A stretch of DNA of 64,000 nucleotides. It comes from Neobacillus cucumis (GTDB lineage Bacteria > Bacillota > Bacilli > Bacillales_B > DSM-18226). The translations under genes and the position numbers were made by a program. The stretch spans positions 186,001 through 250,000 of the forward strand of contig NZ_JAMBOH010000001.1 of NCBI RefSeq assembly GCF_023715505.1, read 5' to 3'. Below, one piece after another: positions 8,420-16,188 of this stretch (positions are counted from its first letter, which is position 1; each line of letters begins with the position of its first letter). Under the pieces are notes generated by a model, which made no database searches, was not told the DNA's origin, and saw only the letters and a program-made list of their open reading frames with translations.

Positions 8420-10198
8420 TTACCTACTTTCCTCTTTGGTTTTCTTTTCATATAGTGATGATCGTTGGTGATAGTAGCCTAAGACAAACAAACCTTGATC
8501 TTCAAGGTTAAAATGACTTGGGAACTGGGTTATTCCATTCATCACCTCTTCAATTTTCTTATCCATGCTCCACCCATATTCTGCTTTTGATATATGGTGT
8601 TGTGCTAACCGTAACAGAAGGGGGAATACAGAACCCGGGGAGGCAGAAGCTGCTCCAAAATAACGGTCACGTATGGTCGCATTGATGCCTGGATTAGCAT
8701 CCTGCTGAGCTTTTTCTAATAGAGCGAAAAGGCGTCCCAATCGATAAGATATCTTTGAGTTTTTTTCGTCTAATTTCATGGAGATTGGTACCTCATTTCG
8801 TTTATGGAATCGGTTGTTACGTGTTAAGTAGGCTTTAATCATAGATGCCCGAATATAATTAACCTTTTGATCAGCTCGGATTCTCGAGATCATAGACTGA
8901 TATAATGCTTGCGGGTAAGGTCCCCCTGTTAAGATCGAACGCATTAAAATCCCACCGAGCAAAGGGGCAATTCGTTTGGCATCACCTAATGGAGCCGTTT
9001 CTTTCAAGATTAAGCTGATTGGTATGTAATCAGGCTCATTGGCAAAACCTTTGACTAATGATAAATCTGCATAATGCTGAATAATTTTTTCAACAAAAGA
9101 ACCAAAAGAATCCATATGCCAAAACCTGATGGATAGCCGACTAGCATTAGGAGCTAGTCCCAAAATGTAAAAATTAACATTCAAATCCACTTCGTCACGC
9201 AAGGCTTCTCGAATAGGAGAACCTGCTTTAATCTTTAAAAAGATATCTTTTAATAAATCAAGCGTTTTCGGATCTCTTTCAAATCTTTTGGGTTCATCTC
9301 CCGCTTCTTGTGATTCTACTTGAGAAGGGTAAAATAAAGCGCTCAACAAATCTTCTTCTAATCCTGGACGTTCCGCCCAAAAAACAGTTGTTGTATCGCC
9401 AATCCTGATTCGATGTTTTTCGTTACGCAGCAAATAATTTAAAGCGGTCGTGTAGCCAAAAGTGGCGCTGGCACTTACCGGGGCATTGCCACCACCTTCC
9501 TTTCCGTACGAGGTAAACGATTCCTGGTTAAAAGATACCAATGATGCTCCACTAGACTGTGCGCCCACTACCCCCTTTATATTTGGGTGCAAACGAGCAA
9601 TAGGGGAATATTCTCCTGTAACTAAACATTGTTCAATCAGATCAGACTCCCGTTGTAAGGCGAACCTTTCCCACTTTTCCATAATCATAGGTCGCTCATG
9701 TAAATATCCGATTTCTCCCTCCAGACGAAAAACAAGAATACCCCCTTTGTCCAACTCTTCTACAAGACTAGCAATCAAAGGGTGATTTTCAGCCTTTTTA
9801 GGGTCCCACGTTCGGAGAAATTGAAGCAAAGCGATTGCCCCTTTGTCTTGAATATCACCAATAATTTCTTCGTGAAGTCTGGCAAAATGGTTGAACGTAT
9901 TAATACTTCGTTCCTTTTTGCCACTCTTTGCTAAACCGAGTACATAAGTCGCATTATCACACATAAAATTTGCCGAAATGCCGGATGAACGTTTTACCTG
10001 TTCGGGCACATTCATTTCACGAGATACGAGGTTCTTTCCTCTTTCCACTCTCATATCAATGATATTAGTTAATATTCCATTTGCGCTGATCACAAGAGCA
10101 TGGGAAACTTTCGCTATACTATATCCCGGTCTGCTGATTTCGGCATGTTCGTCGTTTAATAAAGTTTCATAATATTGATATAACTTTTGGAGAATCAC
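8420..10198 (-). CDS. cas8c: Type I-C Cascade large subunit Cas8c (Csd1)
   Basis: A 592-residue protein matching the large subunit that recognises the PAM and recruits Cas3 in type I-C. Family features visible include KNLVSREMNVPEQVKRSSGI near the N-terminus, CDNATYVLGL, the SFNQESFTSYGKEGGGNAPV block around residue 215, and ALNYLLRNEKHRIRIGDTT. I take the GTG at 10198 as start: GGGGATGG lies upstream and the codon shares one base with the cas5c stop (TAGTG). An in-frame upstream ATG lies inside cas5c. In type I-C an internal start inside cas8c can yield a Cas11-like small subunit; none was checked here. Confidence 0.96.
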   Translation of the reverse strand: MILQKLYQYYETLLNDEHAEISRPGYSIAKVSHALVISANGILTNIIDMRVERGKNLVSREMNVPEQVKRSSGISANFMCDNATYVLGLAKSGKKERSINTFNHFARLHEEIIGDIQDKGAIALLQFLRTWDPKKAENHPLIASLVEELDKGGILVFRLEGEIGYLHERPMIMEKWERFALQRESDLIEQCLVTGEYSPIARLHPNIKGVVGAQSSGASLVSFNQESFTSYGKEGGGNAPVSASATFGYTTALNYLLRNEKHRIRIGDTTTVFWAERPGLEEDLLSALFYPSQVESQEAGDEPKRFERDPKTLDLLKDIFLKIKAGSPIREALRDEVDLNVNFYILGLAPNASRLSIRFWHMDSFGSFVEKIIQHYADLSLVKGFANEPDYIPISLILKETAPLGDAKRIAPLLGGILMRSILTGGPYPQALYQSMISRIRADQKVNYIRASMIKAYLTRNNRFHKRNEVPISMKLDEKNSKISYRLGRLFALLEKAQQDANPGINATIRDRYFGAASASPGSVFPLLLRLAQHHISKAEYGWSMDKKIEEVMNGITQFPSHFNLEDQGLFVLGYYHQRSSLYEKKTKEESR

Positions 10199-10860
10199 TA
10201 AATGACCATCCCCTTTTCGATCCACGGAACATCAATAATTCCATCTTTCATTGATGCTCTGAAAAATTGAGCAGACCGGTTGTTTTGATAATCAATGTCC
10301 CACAGCATCCATCCCAAATCTCGTTCTTCACCATGGTAAACAGACGGTATCATTTCGTCTTTATCTAAGAGACGAAACATGGCTGGAAACTCTTTGCACC
10401 CCAGGTAAGGTTGGTGAAAACATTGACCTTGACGTGCCCGTCGGATTGCAATATTATAATGTTTTTCCGTGGTATCCTCTGGTCCAGCAAGATCAGTCAT
10501 ATTAAAATGTGCTTCAACTATATAAGCAACATCCCGGAGTAAGAGTGTAGCACGTTGCTGCCTATCGTCATTTGGATATTGATGTAAATCCTCTTCATTT
10601 CCCTTCATAGCAGACTTAATTTTTGTTTCAGATATTTTACTTCCCACTTCGTTTCGACGAATGTTATCAAACCGAATCGGGTTTAAGACATGAATCCGAT
10701 CCACGACCCATTGGATCGCAGGCTTCCAGTGAATGGATTCTAGGATGCCTCTGGCAGCAGAAGGAGTTATGACGTCATAACTGACGCGCTCTCCTTTCAT
10801 CTCCGGGCGGGTAAAACAAGCATAATTACCCCAGATCAACAAACGAATTCCATAGCCCAT
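10198..10860 (-). CDS. cas5c: Type I-C crRNA-processing endonuclease Cas5c (Cas5d)
   Basis: A 220-residue Cas5 protein. In type I-C, Cas5 replaces Cas6 and cuts the repeat at the base of its hairpin, then stays on the 5' handle in Cascade. The N-terminal strand (GIRLLIWGNYACFTRPEMK) and the SYDVITPSAARGILESIHW motif are typical. The ATG at 10860 is preferred (AAAGGTG upstream) over one 12 bases earlier. It overlaps cas8c by one base. Because it must cut both repeat types in the array, the constant GTCGC and TGGATTGAAAT flanks are presumably what it reads, together with the stem shape. Confidence 0.96.
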   Translation of the reverse strand: MGYGIRLLIWGNYACFTRPEMKGERVSYDVITPSAARGILESIHWKPAIQWVVDRIHVLNPIRFDNIRRNEVGSKISETKIKSAMKGNEEDLHQYPNDDRQQRATLLLRDVAYIVEAHFNMTDLAGPEDTTEKHYNIAIRRARQGQCFHQPYLGCKEFPAMFRLLDKDEMIPSVYHGEERDLGWMLWDIDYQNNRSAQFFRASMKDGIIDVPWIEKGMVI

Positions 10861-10887
10861 AAAAAAAATCACCTTTCTATGAAAACA

Positions 10888-13056
10888 TTAATCTTTCAAC
10901 TCAGTTGCAGGTACCAGACCAACATGTTCATTGTAATAAGTTTGGATTAACTCTTCTCTCAATACAAAAAAACGCGATGCTATTTCTTCAATAATGCCAC
11001 GCTCAAGCATGGTCTGAAACTCATTGTCATAAACTTGAACGCTGTATTTTTGGAGTTTCCTTAAATATGTTGCAGGAAAATCACTATGCCTTATTTCTTT
11101 GATTAACTTCCGGGATTGACCATCCCAGGGAACGATCACTGATGCCGCATCTTCAATTAATTTAAATTTCTCTGCAATGGTCCGGAACGGAAAAGCGAGT
11201 TCTTTTTCCCTCTCTTGGATAAGAGGTAAAATCCCTTCTCGGTCGAGCCCCTCACGTTCAATGTCGAAGAGCTCAGTAAAATAGTCTTCAATAGCAGCTA
11301 AACTTAACAAATCCGAATGACGATTCATCACATTTAATCCAACTTGAGCAGTTCTGCTAAGCCATCCCGGCGGCAATCCGTGTTTCTCTGTCGGTATGAA
11401 TACATAGACAATTCCTTCGCTCCGCAATCCTTCCCGGTTACAACGTCCGGCTGCCTGAGCGATGGAATCGATTCCTGCTATACTGCGATAGACAATCGGA
11501 AAGTCAACATCCACTCCCGCCTCAATCAATTGGGTAGAGATTACACGGCATGTTTCTCCTTTTTTTAGACGTTCTCGAATAGTCTTTAGGATTTCAGTTC
11601 GGTGAGCCGGACACATGCGCGTGCTTAGATGAAAATTCCCATCTCCACTACACTTTTCGAAAAGGATCCGGGCATGCTTTTTGGAGTTAACGATACATAA
11701 GACTTGATCATGCGACATTAACTTTTCCGCTAATTCATCATCGGTAACGGGTTTTTTTAGTTGGGTAACTTTCACCCGTTTTAAGTTTTGATACAATTGT
11801 TCAGGATCCTGGATAATCTCGACCGGCTGGTATTCTTTTGGTAAAAACGAATTCAACGCTGGTTGTGTCGCCGTACATAGAAGAACGGTAGATTGATAAT
11901 TTGCTACCAGTTCGACCAACGAATTCACACACGGTTTTAAAAATGGAGTCGGAATCATTTGAGCTTCATCCATCACGATGACACTTTTAGCTATATTGTG
12001 AAGTTTCCGACAACGCGACGTTCTCGACCCGAATAATGATTCGAAGAACTGAACATTGGTTGTAACAATAATGGGAATATCCCAATTCTCTGAAGAGAGA
12101 CGCAATTTTTCCATTATTTTAGTTTGATCTTCCAACCTATCTTCCGGTAAATCAAAGCTGCTATGATGCTCTAAAACGTTTAATACTCCGAATATTTCTC
12201 TAAAGTTTTCCGCGTTCTGTTCAATGATGGTTGTATATGGGATGACATAAATAATCCTTTCCATGCCATATATTTTCGCATGATTAAGCGCAAAAGCCAT
12301 AGATGATAAGGTTTTTCCTCCTCCTGTTGGAACTGTTAAAGAAAAAACGCCTAGTTTGGAGCTCGCTTTATCACGGCACTGCTTTAGGATCTCTCCTCGA
12401 ATGCGATTCACTTTGGACGGGTTAGCATTCCTTGTTTTTTCCAACAGTGAGCTATCTAACTTGTCCAGTAATTCTCGAATCGAACGATACTTACCCCGAA
12501 GAGAAGATTTATTCTCATTCATAGCCCGCTCAGTATCTAAAAAATCAGCGTCAACCAAAGAAGAAAATAAAAAACGAATCCAAAATTGAAGGCTAAACCC
12601 GAGGCTAGATGGTGTATCCAATCGAGGGAAATGAACCCCTGAAGGATTGGGTAAACGAATCTCGCTGTTGAAATATTGATAATCAGGCAAATTAGTGGCG
12701 AGCAATCGAGAACTTAATGAAGATTCATTTTCTGGACTTCCGAAATCGGGAAGTCCAGCGTGATGCCCGGCAATCGTATATGCAATCAATCTTCCATATA
12801 ATTTATTCCATTTTTCCGCTTCAATAGCACCAGCAGTCGAGTGAATAACCTTGCGTTTATCACCTTCTAATCGCTTCTGGAATTCAATAGAGTATTTGCC
12901 GATGTCGTGAAGTAGCCCAGCAATGTAGGCAAACGATCCTCCTTGAAAGGGATTGGCAAATTCACTAGCCCGATTCGCAACGTCATTTAAATGGTCTTTT
13001 AATAGATGCCAATCGATTTTATCTCTGTTGTTGGTGGAATGTGCATAATATTTCAC
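10888..13056 (-). CDS. cas3: Type I-C CRISPR helicase-nuclease Cas3
   Basis: A 722-residue fusion of an HD nuclease and a superfamily 2 helicase that degrades target DNA after Cascade binding. The HD domain (about residues 1-200) shows GLLHDIGKYS and AGHHAGLPD. The helicase shows Walker A TVPTGGGKTLS, the DEAQ box in VIVMDEAQMIP, TATQPAL (motif III) and QAAGRCNREG (motif VI). All key residues appear intact, so interference should be functional. It is the first gene of the operon; the GTG start follows GAAGGTGAAG. The 130 bases upstream are AT-rich and presumably hold the promoter. Confidence 0.97.
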   Translation of the reverse strand: MKYYAHSTNNRDKIDWHLLKDHLNDVANRASEFANPFQGGSFAYIAGLLHDIGKYSIEFQKRLEGDKRKVIHSTAGAIEAEKWNKLYGRLIAYTIAGHHAGLPDFGSPENESSLSSRLLATNLPDYQYFNSEIRLPNPSGVHFPRLDTPSSLGFSLQFWIRFLFSSLVDADFLDTERAMNENKSSLRGKYRSIRELLDKLDSSLLEKTRNANPSKVNRIRGEILKQCRDKASSKLGVFSLTVPTGGGKTLSSMAFALNHAKIYGMERIIYVIPYTTIIEQNAENFREIFGVLNVLEHHSSFDLPEDRLEDQTKIMEKLRLSSENWDIPIIVTTNVQFFESLFGSRTSRCRKLHNIAKSVIVMDEAQMIPTPFLKPCVNSLVELVANYQSTVLLCTATQPALNSFLPKEYQPVEIIQDPEQLYQNLKRVKVTQLKKPVTDDELAEKLMSHDQVLCIVNSKKHARILFEKCSGDGNFHLSTRMCPAHRTEILKTIRERLKKGETCRVISTQLIEAGVDVDFPIVYRSIAGIDSIAQAAGRCNREGLRSEGIVYVFIPTEKHGLPPGWLSRTAQVGLNVMNRHSDLLSLAAIEDYFTELFDIEREGLDREGILPLIQEREKELAFPFRTIAEKFKLIEDAASVIVPWDGQSRKLIKEIRHSDFPATYLRKLQKYSVQVYDNEFQTMLERGIIEEIASRFFVLREELIQTYYNEHVGLVPATELKD

Positions 13057-13183
13057 GTTTTGTCTTCACCTTCTCATTTGTGAAGTTCTAATTTTATCAA
13101 AATACATCCTACTTATTACTTATTTTAACGTAAAACCCATTGATTACCTAATTTAAAATTGCGTAAATATGAATATTTTAGAA

Positions 13184-13382
13184 AGTTCATTTACTTTATA
13201 TATTTCATAATGAAAAAAATTTTAAAGAAGGAATAAACAGAGACCTCAACAACTTAGTAAGAGGCGATGTACAGGATTACAAAATTTGTTACAAGGAAAA
13301 TAGTGATTATGTTTGGACTAAATTAATGGGGACACAGAAAGAAACGGTTCAATATTTTTTGAAGAATGCACCGATTAAATAA
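13184..13382 (+). pseudogene. C-terminal gene fragment without a start codon
   Basis: A plus-strand frame that opens after a TAG near 13180 and has no start codon ends at a TAA at 13380-13382. It reads like real protein (NNLVRGDVQDYKICYKENSD and TKLMGTQKETVQYFLKNAPI). I do not recognise the family. It is isolated in a non-coding stretch upstream of cas3 and divergent from it. Most likely it is the surviving 3' end of a deleted gene; chance is not excluded. Confidence 0.35.
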
Positions 13383-13475
13383 CTGCATAAAAAATTACTA
13401 AAACAAATTCTAAAAGTTATAAGTTTTGGACAGACACAAAACAATTAATAAAAGTTCCTGTGTTTGTTGTTATTA

Positions 13476-13531
13476 TTGTCTAAAAGTTAGTCTAAAATAA
13501 GAAATACAAAAGATATTAGTCTTTTAGACAA
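13476..13531. repeat. Inverted repeat, 11-bp arms
   Basis: TTGTCTAAAAG at 13476-13486 and its exact complement CTTTTAGACAA at 13521-13531 are separated by 34 AT-rich bases. A further related half-site (TAGTCTAAAAT) lies between them. It could be an operator or a recombination site. The stretch 13383-13592 otherwise holds nothing recognisable. Confidence 0.5.
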
Positions 13532-13592
13532 CAAGAGAGGGAAAACATAAAAATGGGTTAATAAATAAAAAAAAGATGAATTCGTATCGATT

Positions 13593-14215
13593 TCATCCCC
13601 ATTCCACAAATGAAGGAATCCTAAGGAACCCAGCTTTTGTTAAGTTTCGAAACTTCACCCGGCACTTGATCGGCTCAATTTGCCTAAACATATTATCCTC
13701 TGAAATAACATGCAACTGATTGAATAAATTTTTCATTTCAGACGGTCGCATAGACTCCATGAACCCAGCCAGTCTGCCATCTAGAAATCTCACTAGCAAC
13801 CCAATTTCGCCTTTTCTGAGCCCAGTAATCATCACATCATCATTATTGGTAATTAATCACCTTGAGCCACGCCTGGATGATTTACCGACATCATAATGGG
13901 AATCCTTTCGCTTTAGAACTATGCCCTCTACACTTTGCTTCCGTACCAAATCAAAGAAGGCAGAACCATGTCCTTCTAATATTTTACCTTTGCTACTAAA
14001 CTCGAATCTTGAGTGATAACATCCTCTAACAGTTGCTTCCGTTCCGTCAATAGCAGCCGTGATACTGACTGACCTCGGAATTGGATTATAAAGTGCCTTC
14101 AATTAAGTTATTACTGTTTGATTGGAACCTTGACATCATTGCTTCAAAATCCGGTTTTCTGGCTGGATCAGTGACAATAATCTCCCCATATAATACCGTT
14201 CCTTCCGGAATGGAT
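13593..14215 (-). pseudogene. Decayed ATP-dependent DNA ligase
   Basis: Three minus-strand pieces in different frames resemble the short ATP-dependent ligases of Bacillus. Near 14210-14106 is GEIIVTDPARKPDFEAMMSR. At 14102-13857 is EGHGSAFF...VEGIVLKRKDSHYDVGK, the nucleotidyltransferase motif IV region. At 13835-13593 is ITGLRKGEIGLLVRF followed by IEPIKCRVKFRNLTKAGFLR, the OB-fold C-terminus. The WLKV segment between them survives in another frame near 13850. The N-terminus with the catalytic KYDG lysine is gone, and part of the middle is replaced or deleted. The gene is clearly inactive. Confidence 0.8.
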
Positions 14216-14237
14216 TAGTTGATATTATGAAATAAAA

Positions 14238-14272
14238 AAGCACCTCTCCGGATTGGAAAGACACTCTTTGTT
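14238..14272 (-). terminator. Terminator after the 14363-14989 gene
   Basis: On the minus strand AGTGTCTTTCC pairs, with several G-U pairs, with GGAGAGGTGCT and is followed by TTTTTT. It lies about 90 bases past the stop of the upstream gene. Confidence 0.6.
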
Positions 14273-14362
14273 AATTTTGATAATACTGATATATCATGGA
14301 TAACGCCAAATACTCTGCAGTTGTTCCGCCATTTTTCTGCCCCGTTTTTCTGCTGCTAATTA

Positions 14363-14989
14363 TTATTTTCCATAATCGCCAATTCTTAACTCATCTCTCA
14401 TCATATTCTTAAGTTTAGATGTTTTTTCAGTAATAACATATATTTCTTGTCTTGGTTTTTTTCCACCAACATTGATATCTGGATTATCGAAATCTCTTTT
14501 AAGGGAAATTGAAGCGGTTATATTTCTTGATGTATCCATTAGTGACACTACAATTTCTTTACCATAATCAGAGATGTTTTCCGAAAGAAACAACTCAGAA
14601 TCCATAAAATAATCAAATGCGTCTTCTGTATCTTCTAAGGCTTTTCTTATTAAATCAAAAATAAATTTTTCCTGCTTTTCATCTATATTAGGGATGGTTT
14701 TTTTTAATTCTAAAATACTAATAAGATAGGAAATTGAGTTAGTTGATTTTATTAATTTTTTATATATTTCCGGATATATTTCATGTCTCTTATTTGAATA
14801 AAGACCAAAGTCATAAATTTTCCTCTGAAAATCTAATTTTTTCTCTTCCAATACAAGGTTAAGATCAGTATTAAAACGAGCTAATTTTTTATTATAAAAA
14901 TTACCGATTCCACCTTTAACAAATGTACTAATGGTTAGAGTAACAATAGAAGATGTTAATATTGATACTACCATTGGCTGCCAATCCAT
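14363..14989 (-). CDS. Unknown membrane-anchored coiled-coil protein
   Basis: A 208-residue protein, not recognised. The start MDWQPM is chosen because GGAGGAGG precedes it by about 6 bases. Residues 5-25 (VVSILTSSIVTLTISTFV) form one membrane helix; the remainder is Lys- and Glu-rich and mostly helical, with a long amphipathic stretch (LNLVLEEKKLDFQRKIYDFG) suggesting a cytoplasmic coiled coil. This is a layout common among phage- or defence-associated accessory proteins, but there is no specific evidence of function. It is paired with the gene at 15058-15627 in the zone between cas3 and a recombinase. Confidence 0.75.
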   Translation of the reverse strand: MDWQPMVVSILTSSIVTLTISTFVKGGIGNFYNKKLARFNTDLNLVLEEKKLDFQRKIYDFGLYSNKRHEIYPEIYKKLIKSTNSISYLISILELKKTIPNIDEKQEKFIFDLIRKALEDTEDAFDYFMDSELFLSENISDYGKEIVVSLMDTSRNITASISLKRDFDNPDINVGGKKPRQEIYVITEKTSKLKNMMRDELRIGDYGK

Positions 14990-15009
14990 ATTTCCCTCCT
15001 CCTCTAAAA

Positions 15010-15033
15010 ACATCCTTACACAGGATGTTCTTC
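15010..15033 (-). terminator. Hairpin with U-tract just before the ribosome binding site of the 14363-14989 gene
   Basis: AACATCC and GGATGTT form a 7-bp stem followed on the minus strand by TTTTAG and then directly by GGAGGAGG. It ends the 15058-15627 gene and may attenuate the next one. Confidence 0.65.
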
Positions 15034-15057
15034 ATTTACAAACTGATCTTATTATGG

Positions 15058-15627
15058 TCAGATTAAATCGTAAACTTCTAGCAAGCCATTATATAACTCT
15101 CTCAATTTTGTTTCATAATCATGAGTAATCATTAAGGGAAGTGATAAATGCACTTCTGTATTCCTATGAAATTGTCTCCATTTATTAATATCATTCATTA
15201 AATTGTCATAGTTCTTATGCGTAACGGTCATCTGCAAGTTTTGCTTTAATTTATCTATACAATGGAAAAACTCAACAGTATTAATATCTCCCAAGTGTTG
15301 ATACCCGTATGTTTGGATGATTGATTGCAACCAGGGATTATTTGGAGCAACCACACCTACAATCCCAAAGGGTGAGTTTTGTGTAATTGGTCCTTTTTGA
15401 GATTTAAAAATATCGATATGCCTTTTTATACACACTGATTTAGTTAGTATTTCTAAACCAACATTACTTATAATTTTAAATTTTTGTGGTAACTTTAACA
15501 CTTCCATATCTTCCCCGGGATTAAAGATTCCTTTTTCATACTTCCATATACCTTCATCTTTAACTAATCTAATAGCAAGATATTTTAAATCTTCATGCCA
15601 CTCTGAAATATTTTGATTGACTACCAT
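15058..15627 (-). CDS. Unknown soluble protein
   Basis: A 189-residue protein that I do not recognise. The start MVVNQNISEWHEDLK is chosen because GGAGGGAAG precedes it; an upstream in-frame ATG lies in a hairpin region. There is no signal peptide or membrane segment. Features include FGIVGVVAPNNPWLQSIIQT in the middle and a helical C-terminus (DYETKLRELYNGLLEVYDL). It is read in the same direction as the membrane protein downstream (gap 68 bases with a terminator-like hairpin), so the two may form an attenuated pair. Base composition is AT-rich like the rest of the accessory zone. Confidence 0.75.
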   Translation of the reverse strand: MVVNQNISEWHEDLKYLAIRLVKDEGIWKYEKGIFNPGEDMEVLKLPQKFKIISNVGLEILTKSVCIKRHIDIFKSQKGPITQNSPFGIVGVVAPNNPWLQSIIQTYGYQHLGDINTVEFFHCIDKLKQNLQMTVTHKNYDNLMNDINKWRQFHRNTEVHLSLPLMITHDYETKLRELYNGLLEVYDLI

Positions 15628-15684
15628 ATTGACACTTCCCTCCAATAAAAAAACACCCTTCAAAAGTGCTCGCTCTTATAGACC

Positions 15685-15858
15685 TCAATTTTCAACAAAA
15701 TGTAAGCTTATAAAATATTCCCGCTTTTTGTCGATAATACCTTCTTTTACTAAGGCCGATTTAGTAAATAAATATCCTCAATACAAAAGGTCATTTATTA
15801 CATCCGACGAGCCAATTGCATTTTTAATTCTTAAATCTTCGCGGAAGTCAAATAATAA
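15685..15858 (-). pseudogene. Gene remnant with an in-frame stop
   Basis: On the minus strand one frame reads FREDLRIKNAIGSSDVINDL, then an in-frame TGA, then GYLFTKSALVKEGIIDKKRE to a final TGA at 15685. The two halves continue in a single frame and look like one protein broken by a nonsense mutation. No start is left, because a terminator hairpin lies immediately upstream. Family not recognised. Confidence 0.4.
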
Positions 15859-15869
15859 TTAATTTTAAA

Positions 15870-15903
15870 AGGATTCAGCACCGCAACCGAATCCTTTTTT
15901 TAA
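15870..15903. terminator. Terminator-like hairpin
   Basis: AAGGATTC and GAATCCTT flank a 10-base loop and are followed on the plus strand by TTTTTTT; the minus-strand side has only TTTT. It lies between two gene remnants. Confidence 0.6.
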
Positions 15904-15921
15904 ATTACATTAAATCGTCAT

Positions 15922-16052
15922 TTATGATAGTTCCCCTATAAAGCGATCTGCCGCTATAATATCCGGCAAAATACCCCTAATGTTCTCCTTTAATGATCTG
16001 TCAGTTCAACCCTTTCAAGCTCACAAACATACGATTGTTCTTGAATTGTAAT
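15922..16052 (-). pseudogene. Frameshifted C-terminal gene remnant
   Basis: Minus-strand reading gives ITIQEQSYVCELERVELTD, then after a one-base shift SLKENIRGILPDIIAADRFI ending GELS and a stop at 15922. Such continuity across a frameshift suggests a decayed gene end rather than chance. Family not recognised. Together with the remnant at 15685 it fills most of the 560-base gap between the unknown gene and the recombinase; 16053-16188 shows nothing. Confidence 0.4.
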
Positions 16053-16188
16053 TTAAGAAGCTTAAAACAAAGAAAAAATGCCTAGGAATCTGCACCCAAG
16101 ACATATCATTTTTCAATGTTATAAATTTAGATAAATAGGTTATCTTCTAGCATTGTAAATCTTAACAGCCAATTAAAGTCGATCGATT

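Noticed and set aside
13169..13210. An ATG upstream of the 13184-13382 fragment
   Set aside because: It runs into a stop codon in its own frame within about 15 codons; the fragment's frame has no start.
15617..15862. Plus-strand open frame followed by a terminator
   Set aside because: It begins inside another gene on the opposite strand. The minus strand of the same region reads as a protein remnant instead.
16025..16045. LexA-like box (AACATACGATTGTTC)
   Set aside because: The Firmicute SOS box needs GAAC and GTTC separated by four bases; here the half sites are separated by eight and the first is AAAC.
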